A stretch of DNA of 64,000 nucleotides from Gammaproteobacteria bacterium (GTDB lineage: Bacteria; Pseudomonadota; Gammaproteobacteria; Steroidobacterales; Woeseiaceae), in the NCBI GenBank assembly GCA_024639825.1, contig JAHEGH010000003.1, positions 1-64,000 on the forward strand. The letters run 5' to 3'. The notes below the pieces were generated by a model. That model made no database searches and was not told the DNA's origin. It was given only the letters and a program-made list of their open reading frames with translations. This document shows positions 54,098 to 64,000 of this stretch, one piece after another (the stretch's first letter is position 1; each line of letters starts with the position of its first letter). Both the position numbers and the translations under genes were made by a program.

Positions 54098-55324
54098 CTA
54101 GTCGCGCGCCAGTTCGTCGGGGTGGTGCACCAAATCGCCCGGCGCTATCAGCGGGCGCAGCAGGAAGATACAGGTCGTAATCAAACCTACTGTCGCCATA
54201 ATGATCACGGCATTTCTTACCGTACCGTCGTAAATTGAGGCGCCGACGAGAGCACCGGTCGCAGCCATCATGTTCTGCAGTGTTCCGAGAATCGATGATG
54301 CGACCCCGGCGATACGTGGTAAGGGATCGAGTGCCAGCACCGTCGCGTTCGACATCAGCACAGCGATCGTAAACATGAACAGGCAGACGCAGGACCATAA
54401 CCACCAGAACGGCGCAGTATCGAGCCACGCGATTACGGCGAGCTGGGCGCTCGCGGCGAAGATCAGGCCGACCCCCAGGCCAATGAGCTGCATCTGATCA
54501 AAGCGCAGAACCAGCCATCGGTTCGCCGTCGAACCGATGAGAATTGAAATACCTGCGCACGCGAAGATCAGGCCGTATTCCTGGATTGAGTAGCCGTAGA
54601 TCTCAACGGTCAGCGCCGCTGAAACAGCAATGACTGACATGAATCCTGCCGGCGGCAGGACGATGAGCAGTAACGCGAAAATAGACTGGCGATGCGAAAA
54701 GAATTCCCGAAAACTCGATTGCAGCTGGCGCACCGCGTGTTCGCCCACCTCCGGCACATGTGTTTCCGGAATATTGGTCCGAATGCCAAACATGATGATG
54801 CCGCCGCACAACGCGATGACGATGAACGGTGCCCGCCAGCCCCACGCGGCTACCAGCAGGGCACCGATACTCGGAGCCACGACAGGCGCAACTGTAAAGA
54901 TCATGGTCATCAGGGACATTAGCCTGGCCGCGTCCTTCCCTGAAGCGACATCGCGGACGATCGCACGCGACAAAACAATCGCGGATGCGGCACCGATTCC
55001 CTGCACAAATCGAGCGGCAAGCAGCACGTCCATGTTGTTTGCCAATGCTGCAACGGTGGCTGCGATCGCAAAGATGGTCATGCCCACGTAGAGAGTAGGC
55101 AGCCGACCGAGGCGATCGGAGAACAGGCCGGCGGGAATTTGGCCACAGGCCATGCCGATCATGAAGATGCCGACGATTTGTTGGCCGCGTGACAGCGATG
55201 TGTGCAGTGCCTCCACCATGGCCGGAATTGCCGGCAGACTGAGGTCCACAGTCAGCGCCGCCACGGCCGTTAGCAGGCCCAGCGTGATGATGAAGCTTTT
55301 GCGTTGGAGGAGGTCGGCGTTCAC
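54098..55324 (-). CDS. Bcr/CflA-type MFS multidrug transporter
   Basis: 408 aa; DLSLPAIPAMVEALHTSLSRGQQIVGIFMIGMACGQIPAGLFSDRLGRLPTLYVG. Confidence 0.92.
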   Translation of the reverse strand: MNADLLQRKSFIITLGLLTAVAALTVDLSLPAIPAMVEALHTSLSRGQQIVGIFMIGMACGQIPAGLFSDRLGRLPTLYVGMTIFAIAATVAALANNMDVLLAARFVQGIGAASAIVLSRAIVRDVASGKDAARLMSLMTMIFTVAPVVAPSIGALLVAAWGWRAPFIVIALCGGIIMFGIRTNIPETHVPEVGEHAVRQLQSSFREFFSHRQSIFALLLIVLPPAGFMSVIAVSAALTVEIYGYSIQEYGLIFACAGISILIGSTANRWLVLRFDQMQLIGLGVGLIFAASAQLAVIAWLDTAPFWWLWSCVCLFMFTIAVLMSNATVLALDPLPRIAGVASSILGTLQNMMAATGALVGASIYDGTVRNAVIIMATVGLITTCIFLLRPLIAPGDLVHHPDELARD

Positions 55325-55344
55325 GGCCGCGTAGTCTGCATTGC

Positions 55345-56556
55345 CTATGGAGTATCTGCCAGCAATAACTCTGAAAGCTGCGGAGTGCCAAACCAGTAAG
55401 CGAGTTCGCGCGGATGACTGACATCCCAGATGGCAATGTCGGCACGCTTCCCGGTTTCCAGTGTGCCACGGTCGTTAAGGCCGAGGGCCATTGCCGCAAC
55501 CCGGGTCGTACCCGCCAGGCACTCTTCCGGTGTTAGCCTGAACTGCCTTGCGGCCAGCATCATCGCCATACGAATACTGCAGATGGGTGACGTTCCAGGA
55601 TTGCAGTCGGTGGCCACTGCAATCGGCACGCCGTGTTTACGCAGGGAATTGACGGGTGGCAACTGAGTTTCGCCGAGCGTGAGGAACGCACCCGGGAGGA
55701 GTACAGCCACCGCACCGGACGCCGCCATTGCGGCAACTCCGGCCGGCGAGGTGTACTCGAGGTGGTCCGCCGACAACGCATCGAACCGAGCAGCCAGTGC
55801 GGCGCCGCCGCCGTCGCTGAGCTGATCGGCATGCAGCTTGACGGGCAGGCCGAGTTCGGCCGAACGCTCGAAGAGTTTCGCGACCTGGTTAGAGGTGAAG
55901 GCGATCGACTCACAGTAAGCATCAACGGCATCGGCAAGTTGTCCTGTCACAACCTCGGGAAGGAGTTCATCGCAGATCAGGTCAATATAGTCATCCGCAT
56001 TGCCCTGAAATTCAGGTGGCACGGTGTGTGCCGCCAGCAACGTTGTCCGAATCGTAACGGGTGTTGCCTTGCCCAGTTGGCGCGCGACGGAGAGCATTTT
56101 GAGCTCGCTCTCGATGCTGAGCCCGTAGCCGGATTTGATCTCAATGGTACCGACGCCTTCGGCCGCCAGCGCCTGCACTCGCGGGAGAGCGGCTGCGTAA
56201 AGTTCGTCTGCCGATGCCTCACGCGTCGCTCGGACTGTCGACATGATGCCGCCGCCGGCACGCGCGATGTCCTCGTAACTGGCGCCGCGCAGCCGCTGCT
56301 CGAACTCACCGGCGCGATCGCCGCCGAACACGAGGTGCGTGTGGCAGTCGATCAGGGCAGGTGTGATCCAGCGCCCGGCTAAGGAGCGGGTCGTCGTGGC
56401 GGCGTTATCCGGGAGGTCGGACTGTGGTCCGATCCACGTGATCCTGCCATCGGCAATGGCGACGGCACCGTCATCAATGACGCCGTAGTCGTCGCCCGCC
56501 ATTGTCGCAATTCGGGCGTCTGTGAGCAGCAGATCCATTGCATTGAACGGTACCAT
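55345..56556 (-). CDS. hutI: imidazolonepropionase (alternative start 56538)
   Basis: LITPALIDCHTHLVFGGDRAGEFEQRLRGASYEDIARAGGGIMSTVRATR; GTIEIKSGYGLSIESELKML. Confidence 0.96.
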   Translation of the reverse strand: MVPFNAMDLLLTDARIATMAGDDYGVIDDGAVAIADGRITWIGPQSDLPDNAATTTRSLAGRWITPALIDCHTHLVFGGDRAGEFEQRLRGASYEDIARAGGGIMSTVRATREASADELYAAALPRVQALAAEGVGTIEIKSGYGLSIESELKMLSVARQLGKATPVTIRTTLLAAHTVPPEFQGNADDYIDLICDELLPEVVTGQLADAVDAYCESIAFTSNQVAKLFERSAELGLPVKLHADQLSDGGGAALAARFDALSADHLEYTSPAGVAAMAASGAVAVLLPGAFLTLGETQLPPVNSLRKHGVPIAVATDCNPGTSPICSIRMAMMLAARQFRLTPEECLAGTTRVAAMALGLNDRGTLETGKRADIAIWDVSHPRELAYWFGTPQLSELLLADTP

Positions 56557-56565
56557 GCACTAACC

Positions 56566-56575
56566 TGTATATACA
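56566..56575. promoter_or_regulatory. HutC-like operator palindrome TGTATATACA between hutI and hutF
   Basis: acCTGTATATACAAct; resembles the (CT)TGTATxTACA(AG) HutC site; located in the hutI/hutF divergent promoter and hutC is in the same locus. Confidence 0.7.
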
Positions 56576-56591
56576 ACTTAGAGAGCTCCAG

Positions 56592-57950
56592 ATGACCACA
56601 CTCTTCGCGCGCAAAGCCCTGCTTCCCGGCGGCTGGAACGACAATGTCCGGCTGACGCTGGATGGTGGGCGCATCGAAAGTGTGGAAAGCGGCGCTGTGG
56701 CCGACGGTTGTGATGACACGCTGGGCTACGTTATTCCGGGGCTGTGCAATGCCCATTCTCACGCATTCCAGCGTGCCCTCGCGGGCCATACCGAAGTGCG
56801 TTCGCCGGCCGGTCGTGACAACTTCTGGTCCTGGCGAGAACGCATGTATGAACTGGCGGGGCGCGTCGGTGCCGAAGAACTCACGGCCATTGCGCGACAG
56901 GCGTATTGCGAGATGCTTCGGTCGGGGTACACAGCCGTGGCTGAGTTTCATTACCTGCACCGCGATCCGCTGGACGCCGGAGCCACCGACACGATGTTTG
57001 AGGCGATTGCGACCGCGGCGCGGGACAGCGGCATTCGCCTGACCTACGTCCCTGTGCATTATGAGCGTGCCGGCTTTGAGGATCCGGAGCCAACAGCGCA
57101 GCAGTCGTCGTTCGCCATGCCCGTCGACGAATTCCTGCAGCATTTCGAGCGGGTGGCGCAACAGTGCGAGGGTTCACTCAGTGTCGGCATCGGAGCTCAT
57201 AGCTTGCGCGCCGTGAGCCAGGCATCGCTGCGGCGCATTGCAGCAGTGGCCGGTGACGCCGGTGTGCCGATGCATATACACGTTGCCGAGCAGCGGCGCG
57301 AGGTTGAGCAATGTTTCACCTCGTATGGCCGCCGGCCTGTTCGCTGGCTGCTTGAGAATTTCGATGTGAATGCTGCCTGGAATCTTGTTCATGCAACACA
57401 TATGGATGCAGAGGAGGTAGCAGCCCTGGCCGACACGGGTGCCGTGGTTGTGCTGTGTCCAAGTACGGAGGCCAACCTGGGTGATGGCCTGTTCCCGCTG
57501 CACGATTATCTCGAACACGGGGGTCGTATCGCTATCGGCTCTGACAGTCACATCTCGATTAATCCTTTCGAAGAACTCCGCTGGCTGGAGTATGGACAGA
57601 GGCTCGCCACGCAATCACGCAACATCGTGTCGCTGCGCGACAGTCACGTTGGTAGCGAACTGTTCTCGCGCGCGCTCGAAGGCGGTGCACTCGCTGCGGG
57701 GCGACAGCCTGTCGGCATTGCGGCTGGCGCGCCCGCGGATATCGTCGCACTCTGCGACGATGACCCTATGCTCGCCGGTCACAACGACGATTCGCGGCTC
57801 GATGCGCTCGTGTTCTCCGGTTATCCATTGCCCGTCGAGCGAGTGATGGTCGATGGACGCTGGCGTGTGGAAGACGCGATGCACGTCGATCGGGAGCGTG
57901 CACGCACGGAATTTGCAGCGGCGCTGGAACGTCTTGGGAGCAGGTTGTGA
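56592..57950 (+). CDS. hutF: formimidoylglutamate deiminase
   Basis: 452 aa; IPGLCNAHSHAFQRALAGHTE, IHVAEQRREVEQC, IGSDSHISINPFEELRWLEYGQRL. Confidence 0.95.
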   Translation: MTTLFARKALLPGGWNDNVRLTLDGGRIESVESGAVADGCDDTLGYVIPGLCNAHSHAFQRALAGHTEVRSPAGRDNFWSWRERMYELAGRVGAEELTAIARQAYCEMLRSGYTAVAEFHYLHRDPLDAGATDTMFEAIATAARDSGIRLTYVPVHYERAGFEDPEPTAQQSSFAMPVDEFLQHFERVAQQCEGSLSVGIGAHSLRAVSQASLRRIAAVAGDAGVPMHIHVAEQRREVEQCFTSYGRRPVRWLLENFDVNAAWNLVHATHMDAEEVAALADTGAVVVLCPSTEANLGDGLFPLHDYLEHGGRIAIGSDSHISINPFEELRWLEYGQRLATQSRNIVSLRDSHVGSELFSRALEGGALAAGRQPVGIAAGAPADIVALCDDDPMLAGHNDDSRLDALVFSGYPLPVERVMVDGRWRVEDAMHVDRERARTEFAAALERLGSRL

Positions 57951-58711
57951 ATACGGCCAAACCGCGTTACCAGCAACTCAAGGACCTGATCATCGGACAG
58001 ATTTCGTCGGGTGAGCTTGGTCCCAGCGATCGTGTGCCGTCAGAGAACGACCTCGTCGAAGCGATGAAAGTCTCTCGCATGACAGCCAATCGCGCACTGC
58101 GTGAACTCAACGATGAGGGCTATGTCGAGCGTATCGCAGGACGCGGTACCTTCGTCTCGGATTTTCGCTCGCAGTCGCACCTGCTTGAGGTGCAAAACAT
58201 TGCGGATGAGATCGAGAGTCGCGGGCATCGCCACTCGAGCGTCGTTGTGCGTCAGGCACAGCTGCATGCGCGTGGCGAAGTCGCCCGCGCGCTGCACGTT
58301 CCGCAGGGGACAGATATTGTTCACCTGCTGCTCGTGCATTATGAGAACAACGTGCCAGTGCAGGTTGAAGATCGTCACGTGCTAGCGAGTTTTGCGCCGG
58401 CCTGCATGGAGCAGGACTTTGAGCGCATTACGCCGAGCGCCTACCTGACATCGGTGGCACCGCTTCAGGAGGCCGAACAGGTTGTCAGGGCGAGCATGCC
58501 CAACAGCGCGGTCCGCCAGCAGCTGAACATGGAAGACGACGAACCTTCGCTTGTCGTGCTTCGCCGTACCTGGTCGAAGGGACGGCCCGTTACTTTCGCT
58601 CGCATGCACCATCCGGGCAGCCGCTATGAGCTGACCGGACATTACACACCACCCGGAACGTCGCGGTCGATGCCGGTCGATGTCGTACAGCTGGAGAACC
58701 TGAAGAAATGA
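57947..58711 (+). CDS. hutC: histidine utilization repressor, GntR/HutC family
   Basis: 254 aa; [69 protein letters not shown] domain. Confidence 0.95.
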   Translation: MNTAKPRYQQLKDLIIGQISSGELGPSDRVPSENDLVEAMKVSRMTANRALRELNDEGYVERIAGRGTFVSDFRSQSHLLEVQNIADEIESRGHRHSSVVVRQAQLHARGEVARALHVPQGTDIVHLLLVHYENNVPVQVEDRHVLASFAPACMEQDFERITPSAYLTSVAPLQEAEQVVRASMPNSAVRQQLNMEDDEPSLVVLRRTWSKGRPVTFARMHHPGSRYELTGHYTPPGTSRSMPVDVVQLENLKK

Positions 58712-60372
58712 GCAGAACAATAAAAGCCCCAACTGGCGTTCAGCTAAGTGCCAAGAGCTGGCTGACCGAAGCGCCGCTGCGCATGCTGATGAATAACCTC
58801 GATCCACAGGTTGCCGAGCGGCCCCAGGACCTTGTCGTCTATGGCGGCATTGGCAAGGCGGCACGTAATTGGGAGTGCTTCGACAAGATTGTCGAGACAC
58901 TGAGGGAGCTTGAGGCGGACGAAACCCTGCTTGTGCAGTCGGGCAAGCCGGTGGGCGTGTTCAAGACGCACGAGGATGCGCCTCGCGTGCTGATCGCCAA
59001 CTCCAATCTCGTACCCGCGTGGGCGAACTGGGAGCATTTTCGCGAGCTCGATCGCAAGGGTCTTATGATGTACGGCCAGATGACGGCCGGTTCGTGGATC
59101 TACATCGGCAGCCAGGGCATCGTCCAGGGTACCTACGAGACATTTGTCGAAATGGGCCGTCAGCATTACGGGGGCGATCTCGCCGGCCGCTGGATTCTGA
59201 CTGCAGGTCTTGGCGGCATGGGTGGCGCGCAGCCGCTGGCCGCAACTATGGCCGGCGCGTCGATGCTGGCGATAGAGTGCCAGTCAGACCGCATCGATAT
59301 GCGCCTCGAAACGGGCTACCTCGATACGCGTGCGGAGACGCTCGACGACGCGTTGGCCATCATCGACCAGGCCGTGGCTGACAAGAAAGCCGTGTCGGTC
59401 GGCCTGCTCGGCAATGCCGCCGAGCTTCTTCCGGAACTCGTCAAACGCGGCGTTCGCCCGGACGCTGTGACCGATCAGACCTCGGCACATGATCCGGCCA
59501 ATGGCTACCTGCCAATCGGCTGGACCGTAGAAGAATGGCTCGAAAAGCGCGCGAGCGATCCCGACGCGGTTGCTGCTGCGTCCGTGAAATCGATGGTTGT
59601 ACATGTCGAGGCGATGCTGGCGTTCCAGAACCAGGGTATCCCAACGTTTGATTACGGCAACAACATTCGCCAGGAAGCGTTTAATGAGGGCCTCAAAAAC
59701 GCCTTCGACTTCCCGGGTTTTGTGCCGGCGTACGTGCGGCCGTTGTTCTGCCGCGGTGTGGGACCATTCCGCTGGGCAGCGCTCTCCGGCGACCCCGAGG
59801 ACATTTACAAGACCGACGCGAAAGTTAAGGAACTCATCCCCGACGATTTGCATCTGCACCAGTGGCTCGACGCGGCACGAGAGCGCATCCATTTTCAGGG
59901 CTTACCGTCGCGCATTTGCTGGGTAGGCCTCGGTCAGCGTGACAAGCTGGGTCTCGCCTTCAACGAGATGGTTCGCAATGGTGAACTCAAGGCACCTGTC
60001 GTTATCGGCCGCGACCACCTCGACAGTGGTTCCGTCGCGAGCCCGAATCGCGAAACCGAGTCCATGAAGGATGGCAGCGACGCGGTGTCGGACTGGCCAT
60101 TGTTGAATGCACTGCTGAGCACGGCAGGTGGAGCGACGTGGGTGTCCCTGCATCATGGTGGCGGCGTTGGTATGGGCTATTCGCAGCACGCGGGCCTCGT
60201 TATTGTCTGTGATGGCACCGAAGCGGCAGACAAGCGCATAGCTCGTGTCTTATGGAACGATCCGGCGAGCGGCGTCATGCGTCACGCCGACGCGGGTTAC
60301 GACATTGCCATCGATTGTGCGCGAGAACAGGGTCTCAACCTGCCCATGGTCGACACGGGGAGCAAATCATGA
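58708..60372 (+). CDS. hutU: urocanate hydratase
   Basis: 554 aa; [49 protein letters not shown]. Confidence 0.97.
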   Translation: MSRTIKAPTGVQLSAKSWLTEAPLRMLMNNLDPQVAERPQDLVVYGGIGKAARNWECFDKIVETLRELEADETLLVQSGKPVGVFKTHEDAPRVLIANSNLVPAWANWEHFRELDRKGLMMYGQMTAGSWIYIGSQGIVQGTYETFVEMGRQHYGGDLAGRWILTAGLGGMGGAQPLAATMAGASMLAIECQSDRIDMRLETGYLDTRAETLDDALAIIDQAVADKKAVSVGLLGNAAELLPELVKRGVRPDAVTDQTSAHDPANGYLPIGWTVEEWLEKRASDPDAVAAASVKSMVVHVEAMLAFQNQGIPTFDYGNNIRQEAFNEGLKNAFDFPGFVPAYVRPLFCRGVGPFRWAALSGDPEDIYKTDAKVKELIPDDLHLHQWLDAARERIHFQGLPSRICWVGLGQRDKLGLAFNEMVRNGELKAPVVIGRDHLDSGSVASPNRETESMKDGSDAVSDWPLLNALLSTAGGATWVSLHHGGGVGMGYSQHAGLVIVCDGTEAADKRIARVLWNDPASGVMRHADAGYDIAIDCAREQGLNLPMVDTGSKS

Positions 60373-61898
60373 ACCTGCTAGTCGACAATCAGCTCGTAAC
60401 GCTGGCGGAGTTACGCCGCGCCTGGCTTGAGCATGTGAGCGTTGAACTGGGTGACAGCGCCCGGCGACGCATCGCCGAATCCAATGAGCTCATTGACGAC
60501 GTCGTTGCTCACGGCGACAAGGTGTACGGTGTCAATACGGGATTTGGACAGCTGGCGACGGTGCGCATCGGCGACGATGAGCTGGTGCATCTCCAGGAAA
60601 ACCTCGTGCGTTCTCACGCTGTCGGCGTGGGCGAGGATCTCGACGACGATATCGTGCGCCTCATCATGCTCATGAAGGTGATCGCTCTGGCCGAAGGTTT
60701 CTCCGGTGTCCGCCTCGAACTCGTGGAGACACTGTGCGCCCTGATTAATCACCGGATCTATCCGCGCATTCCTTCGCGTGGTTCCGTCGGCGCGTCCGGA
60801 GACCTGGCGCCACTCGCGCACATGGCTGGCGCGTTGATCGGCATTGGCGAGGTACGCGTCAACGGCAATCTCGTGCCAGCACCGATTGCGTTGAAAGAAG
60901 CGGGTATCAAACCGATACAGCTCGCACCAAAAGAAGGTCTCGCACTGCTCAACGGCACACAGGTGTCTACCGCACTCGCGCTCGGCGCGGTATTCCGCAC
61001 GGAGAACATCCTGTCGGCGGCGCTGATGGCCGGGGCGATGTCGTCTGATGCCATCAAGGGCAGCGATACGCCGTTCGACCGTCGTATTCAAAGCGTGCGT
61101 GGCCATGGCGGGCAGATCGCGGTGGCCGCGGTACTTCGTGATCTCATGCGCGGCAGCGACATTCGCGCGTCACATATCGAATGCGATCGCGTGCAGGATC
61201 CGTATTCGATTCGTTGCCAGCCACAGGTCATGGGGGCATGCCTCGATGTGCTGCGTCATGTGTGCAAGGTACTTGAAACAGAAGCCAATGCCGTGACCGA
61301 TAACCCGCTCGTGTTCACGGATTCCCGGGCGGTCCTGTCCGGCGGCAATTTTCACGCGGAACCGGTCGCGCTCGCTGCCGATTACCTGGCACTGGCTATC
61401 GCTGAAATTGGCGCGTTGTCGGAACGCCGCATCGCAGTGCTTATCGACGCGCACCTAAGCGGATTGCCGGCGTTCCTGGTCAGGGAGGGCGGCCTGAACA
61501 GCGGCTTCATGATGGCCCAGGTGACAGCAGCAGCGCTCGCGTCCGAGAACAAGTCGCGCGCACATCCCGCGAGTGTCGACAGCATCCCCACATCGGCGAA
61601 TCAGGAAGACCATGTCAGCATGGCAACATTTGCCGCACGACGACTGCACACCATGGTCGACAATGTGGAGAACATCGTTGCCATCGAATTGCTTGCTGCG
61701 GCGCAGGGAATCGATTTTCATCGGCCGGAAAAGAGTTCGGACGCTATTGAGGCTGTAATGGCATCGATTCGCGAGCTGTCACCGCTCTACGAGGAAGATC
61801 GTTCACTGTCTGCCGACATCCGGCGTGTCTCGGCTACGATCGACAACGGGGAGTACTGTCGGTACGCGGAGTCAATACTGCCTAGCCTTAGCCAATGA
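60369..61898 (+). CDS. hutH: histidine ammonia-lyase
   Basis: Internal Met [50 protein letters not shown] (MIO ASG). Confidence 0.97.
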   Translation: MNLLVDNQLVTLAELRRAWLEHVSVELGDSARRRIAESNELIDDVVAHGDKVYGVNTGFGQLATVRIGDDELVHLQENLVRSHAVGVGEDLDDDIVRLIMLMKVIALAEGFSGVRLELVETLCALINHRIYPRIPSRGSVGASGDLAPLAHMAGALIGIGEVRVNGNLVPAPIALKEAGIKPIQLAPKEGLALLNGTQVSTALALGAVFRTENILSAALMAGAMSSDAIKGSDTPFDRRIQSVRGHGGQIAVAAVLRDLMRGSDIRASHIECDRVQDPYSIRCQPQVMGACLDVLRHVCKVLETEANAVTDNPLVFTDSRAVLSGGNFHAEPVALAADYLALAIAEIGALSERRIAVLIDAHLSGLPAFLVREGGLNSGFMMAQVTAAALASENKSRAHPASVDSIPTSANQEDHVSMATFAARRLHTMVDNVENIVAIELLAAAQGIDFHRPEKSSDAIEAVMASIRELSPLYEEDRSLSADIRRVSATIDNGEYCRYAESILPSLSQ

Positions 61899-62683
61899 TC
61901 GACGTTTTTAATTTTCATGAGGGCACGTCGCCGCTGTTGATCAGCGTGCCGCATGACGGCATACACCTGCCAGCCGATATCCGCGCGCGAATGACAGCAG
62001 CAGGCGCAGCGCTGCCGGATACGGACTGGCACGTCGCTGAGCTCTACAGTTTCGCACGCGAACTTGGGGCAAGCATGCTCGTCGGCAACTACTCGCGCTA
62101 CGTTGTGGACCTGAATCGAGCTGCGACCGATGACGCGCTGTACCCGGGTCAGGTTGCGACGGGTCTCTGCCCGCTGCAGACTTTCGCGGGCGAGGATATT
62201 TACAGGCGGTCCGGCGTCGATGACGTGGAAGTACAGCAGCGCGTCGCGACCTATTGGCAGCCGTATCATGACAGGCTGGAGAGCGCGCTTCGCTCGCTGC
62301 GAAAGAGGCACGGCCGTGCCCTGCTGTGGGACGCACACTCGATTGCCAGTGTCGTGCCACGCTTGTTCGATGGTGAGCTGCCCGAATTGAACATTGGCAC
62401 AAATGGGGGGCTTAGCTGTGCGGCTGCAGCGACGGAACGTGTGGCTGCAGTTGCCGACGCCAGTCCCTACAGCTATGTCGTCAACGGTCGTTTCAAGGGC
62501 GGCTACATTACTCGCCACTATGGCAGCCCGGAATCGGGCGTGCACGCCATGCAACTCGAGATCGCGCAGCGTGTCTATCTGAACGAGGCGTCCACAATCT
62601 TCGATGCCCGCAAGGGATCCCGACTTCGTGATACCCTGCGGCCCATGTTGGAAGCGTTCAGTAAATCATGTGAGAGTTCCTAG
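61895..62683 (+). CDS. hutG: N-formylglutamate amidohydrolase
   Basis: 262 aa; FNFHEGTSPLLISVPHDGIHLPADIRARM; DLNRAATDDALYPGQ; LLWDAHSIASVVPRLFDGELPELNIGTN. Confidence 0.95.
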   Translation: MIDVFNFHEGTSPLLISVPHDGIHLPADIRARMTAAGAALPDTDWHVAELYSFARELGASMLVGNYSRYVVDLNRAATDDALYPGQVATGLCPLQTFAGEDIYRRSGVDDVEVQQRVATYWQPYHDRLESALRSLRKRHGRALLWDAHSIASVVPRLFDGELPELNIGTNGGLSCAAAATERVAAVADASPYSYVVNGRFKGGYITRHYGSPESGVHAMQLEIAQRVYLNEASTIFDARKGSRLRDTLRPMLEAFSKSCESS

Positions 62684-62684
62684 T

Positions 62685-63230
62685 ATGTTGAAAAGAAACA
62701 ATTTATTGAAAATCTTTACCTTCCTGGCAATGCTGTCTGTTGTTTCTGGCTGCGTGACGCCGGCCAGTGCACTCAACCGGAGTACGGACCAGGCATTGCA
62801 GGAATTTCGGCAGCAGGTAAACGGCGCCGATGTTTTTCTGAACCAGGCCGCTGGTTATCTCGTATTTCCGAAGGTCTACAAGGCAGGTATCGGGGTGGGT
62901 GGTGAAACCGGCGAAGGCGTTTTGCGTGTCGGCGGCTCGCCGGTCGACTACTATCGCGTCGCGGCCGGCTCCGTCGGATTCCAGCTTGGCGCCCAGGCCA
63001 AGTCCATCGTGATCGTTTTCATGACACGTGAAGCCCTTGAGCGCTTCCGCAAATCGGACGGGTGGCGTGTTGGCGTTGATGGATCGGTCGCTTTGATCGA
63101 CATAGGCGCGGGCAAGACCATCGATTCCGACAATGTGCGCGATCCGGTCGTCGGTTTTATCTATGGCTCGAAGGGGCTGATGTACAACCTGACCCTCGAG
63201 GGCACCAAGTTTACGAAGATCGACAGGTAG
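62685..63230 (+). CDS. SYLF (YSC84-like) domain lipoprotein
   Basis: MLKRNNLLKIFTFLAMLSVVSGCVTPAS; AAGYLVFPKVYKAGIGVGGETGEGVLRVGG...SVGFQLGAQAKSIVIVFMT. Confidence 0.9.
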   Translation: MLKRNNLLKIFTFLAMLSVVSGCVTPASALNRSTDQALQEFRQQVNGADVFLNQAAGYLVFPKVYKAGIGVGGETGEGVLRVGGSPVDYYRVAAGSVGFQLGAQAKSIVIVFMTREALERFRKSDGWRVGVDGSVALIDIGAGKTIDSDNVRDPVVGFIYGSKGLMYNLTLEGTKFTKIDR

Positions 63231-63237
63231 TGAGCCT

Positions 63238-64000
63238 TTGGCGCCGGAGCTGATCGACAAGTCTCGCGGCTGGTTTCGCGACTGGTTGCTGGCTGCCGCC
63301 GTCCTGACGTCCCCGACCCTGGCGTTAGCGGCTGAAGAGGGCGTCAGCGCGGAAGCGGTTGTGCCGCAGGCACCGACACACATGTCGGAAAAGTTGCGGG
63401 CAACGATCTCCAAAATTGTGATTCTCCCGATTAGTGGCGATGCCACCGAGTCCATCACCGGTACCTATGGCAAAGAGACGCCTGGGCTGGCGGGTGGCGT
63501 AGCGAAGGGCTCGGGCGTCGGCAGCATACCGGTGGAGGTTGGCCATGTGCCCGTCAATATTCCGATTCCGCTGCTGCGGGAGCTCGGGATGATTGTCGGC
63601 GGCATTACCGGCTCCGCCCAACGCCAGGTCCAGGAGCTCCGTGATCGCCTGACTGAAGATCTGTCAGACGCTGTAGAGCAGCCGCTGACGAACGCGGCGC
63701 TCGCGACGGATGTGTTCTGGGGATTGAAGAATGTCGATTCGGTGGACCCGAAGCTGTTCGCTGTGACCACGCCGATCCCCGAAGGCACAGAGGCGATCCT
63801 GTACATCAGTATCGACGAGCTTACGCTCAACGTGCAGAAAAAAGAGGCAATCATCACGACGTCTGCAACCGCGAGGCTCGAGCGACTTTCCGACAGGTCG
63901 ACCCTGTACCGCCGCGAGGTCAAATACGAGGATCGTGACACGCTAAGTCACTGGCTCGAAGACGATTCGGCCCTGTGGCACCAGTATCGGGTCTTTGCGC
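63238..64000 (+). CDS. hypothetical exported protein, truncated by window end
   Basis: Manual translation from a TTG: LAPELIDKSRGWFRDWLLAAAVLTSPTLALAAEEG... open to the last base; hydrophobic N-terminal segment. Confidence 0.6.
   Translation, partial: MAPELIDKSRGWFRDWLLAAAVLTSPTLALAAEEGVSAEAVVPQAPTHMSEKLRATISKIVILPISGDATESITGTYGKETPGLAGGVAKGSGVGSIPVEVGHVPVNIPIPLLRELGMIVGGITGSAQRQVQELRDRLTEDLSDAVEQPLTNAALATDVFWGLKNVDSVDPKLFAVTTPIPEGTEAILYISIDELTLNVQKKEAIITTSATARLERLSDRSTLYRREVKYEDRDTLSHWLEDDSALWHQYRVFA

Noticed and set aside
1-64000. CRISPR arrays, tRNA/rRNA genes, prophage or IS elements
   Set aside because: No regularly spaced repeats, cloverleaf-like or rRNA-like sequence, transposase, integrase or phage structural genes recognised on reading; the ORF track contains none.

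Overview
The 64 kb window looks like a chromosomal segment of a GC-rich proteobacterium (probably gammaproteobacterial; inferred only from gene content). It is strongly enriched for salvage and degradation of nucleotides, nucleobases and histidine. Main blocks: (i) reductive pyrimidine catabolism (partial dihydropyrimidinase, NCS1 permease, beta-ureidopropionase), 1-2.5 kb; (ii) exported HAD phosphatase, 5'-nucleotidase, two TonB-dependent receptors and a lipoprotein endonuclease/exonuclease/phosphatase, 2.5-13 kb; (iii) SDR, deoD, an HTH regulator, then a bacterial microcompartment (BMC) operon: RpiB-DeoC fusion, two BMC-T, one BMC-H, three BMC-P and a CoA-acylating aldehyde dehydrogenase, with a convergent PfkB sugar/nucleoside kinase, 13.3-21.7 kb; (iv) DUF4956, alpha/beta hydrolase, an exported CotH-like protein and a divergent exported phosphatase fused to a kinase-fold-like domain, 21.9-26.4 kb; (v) a ten-gene purine degradation operon uraH-xdhABC-puuD-puuE-uraD-alc-allA-guaD, 27-37.5 kb; (vi) glycerate 2-kinase, two divergent paralogous phosphoribosyltransferases and a LOG-family protein, 38-41.6 kb; (vii) a miscellaneous block (diguanylate cyclase, MacAB-like efflux, ATP/ADP-translocase-like carrier, thiolase, MFS), 42-55 kb; (viii) a hut locus (hutI / hutF-C-U-H-G) with a HutC-like operator, 55-62.7 kb. 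The best candidate for an under-described system is the BMC locus. It combines a fused RpiB-DeoC with a non-canonical RpiB active-site loop, an apparently minimal metabolic core, and a regulator gene with repeated operator-like sites. No tRNA, rRNA, CRISPR or intact mobile element was recognised.
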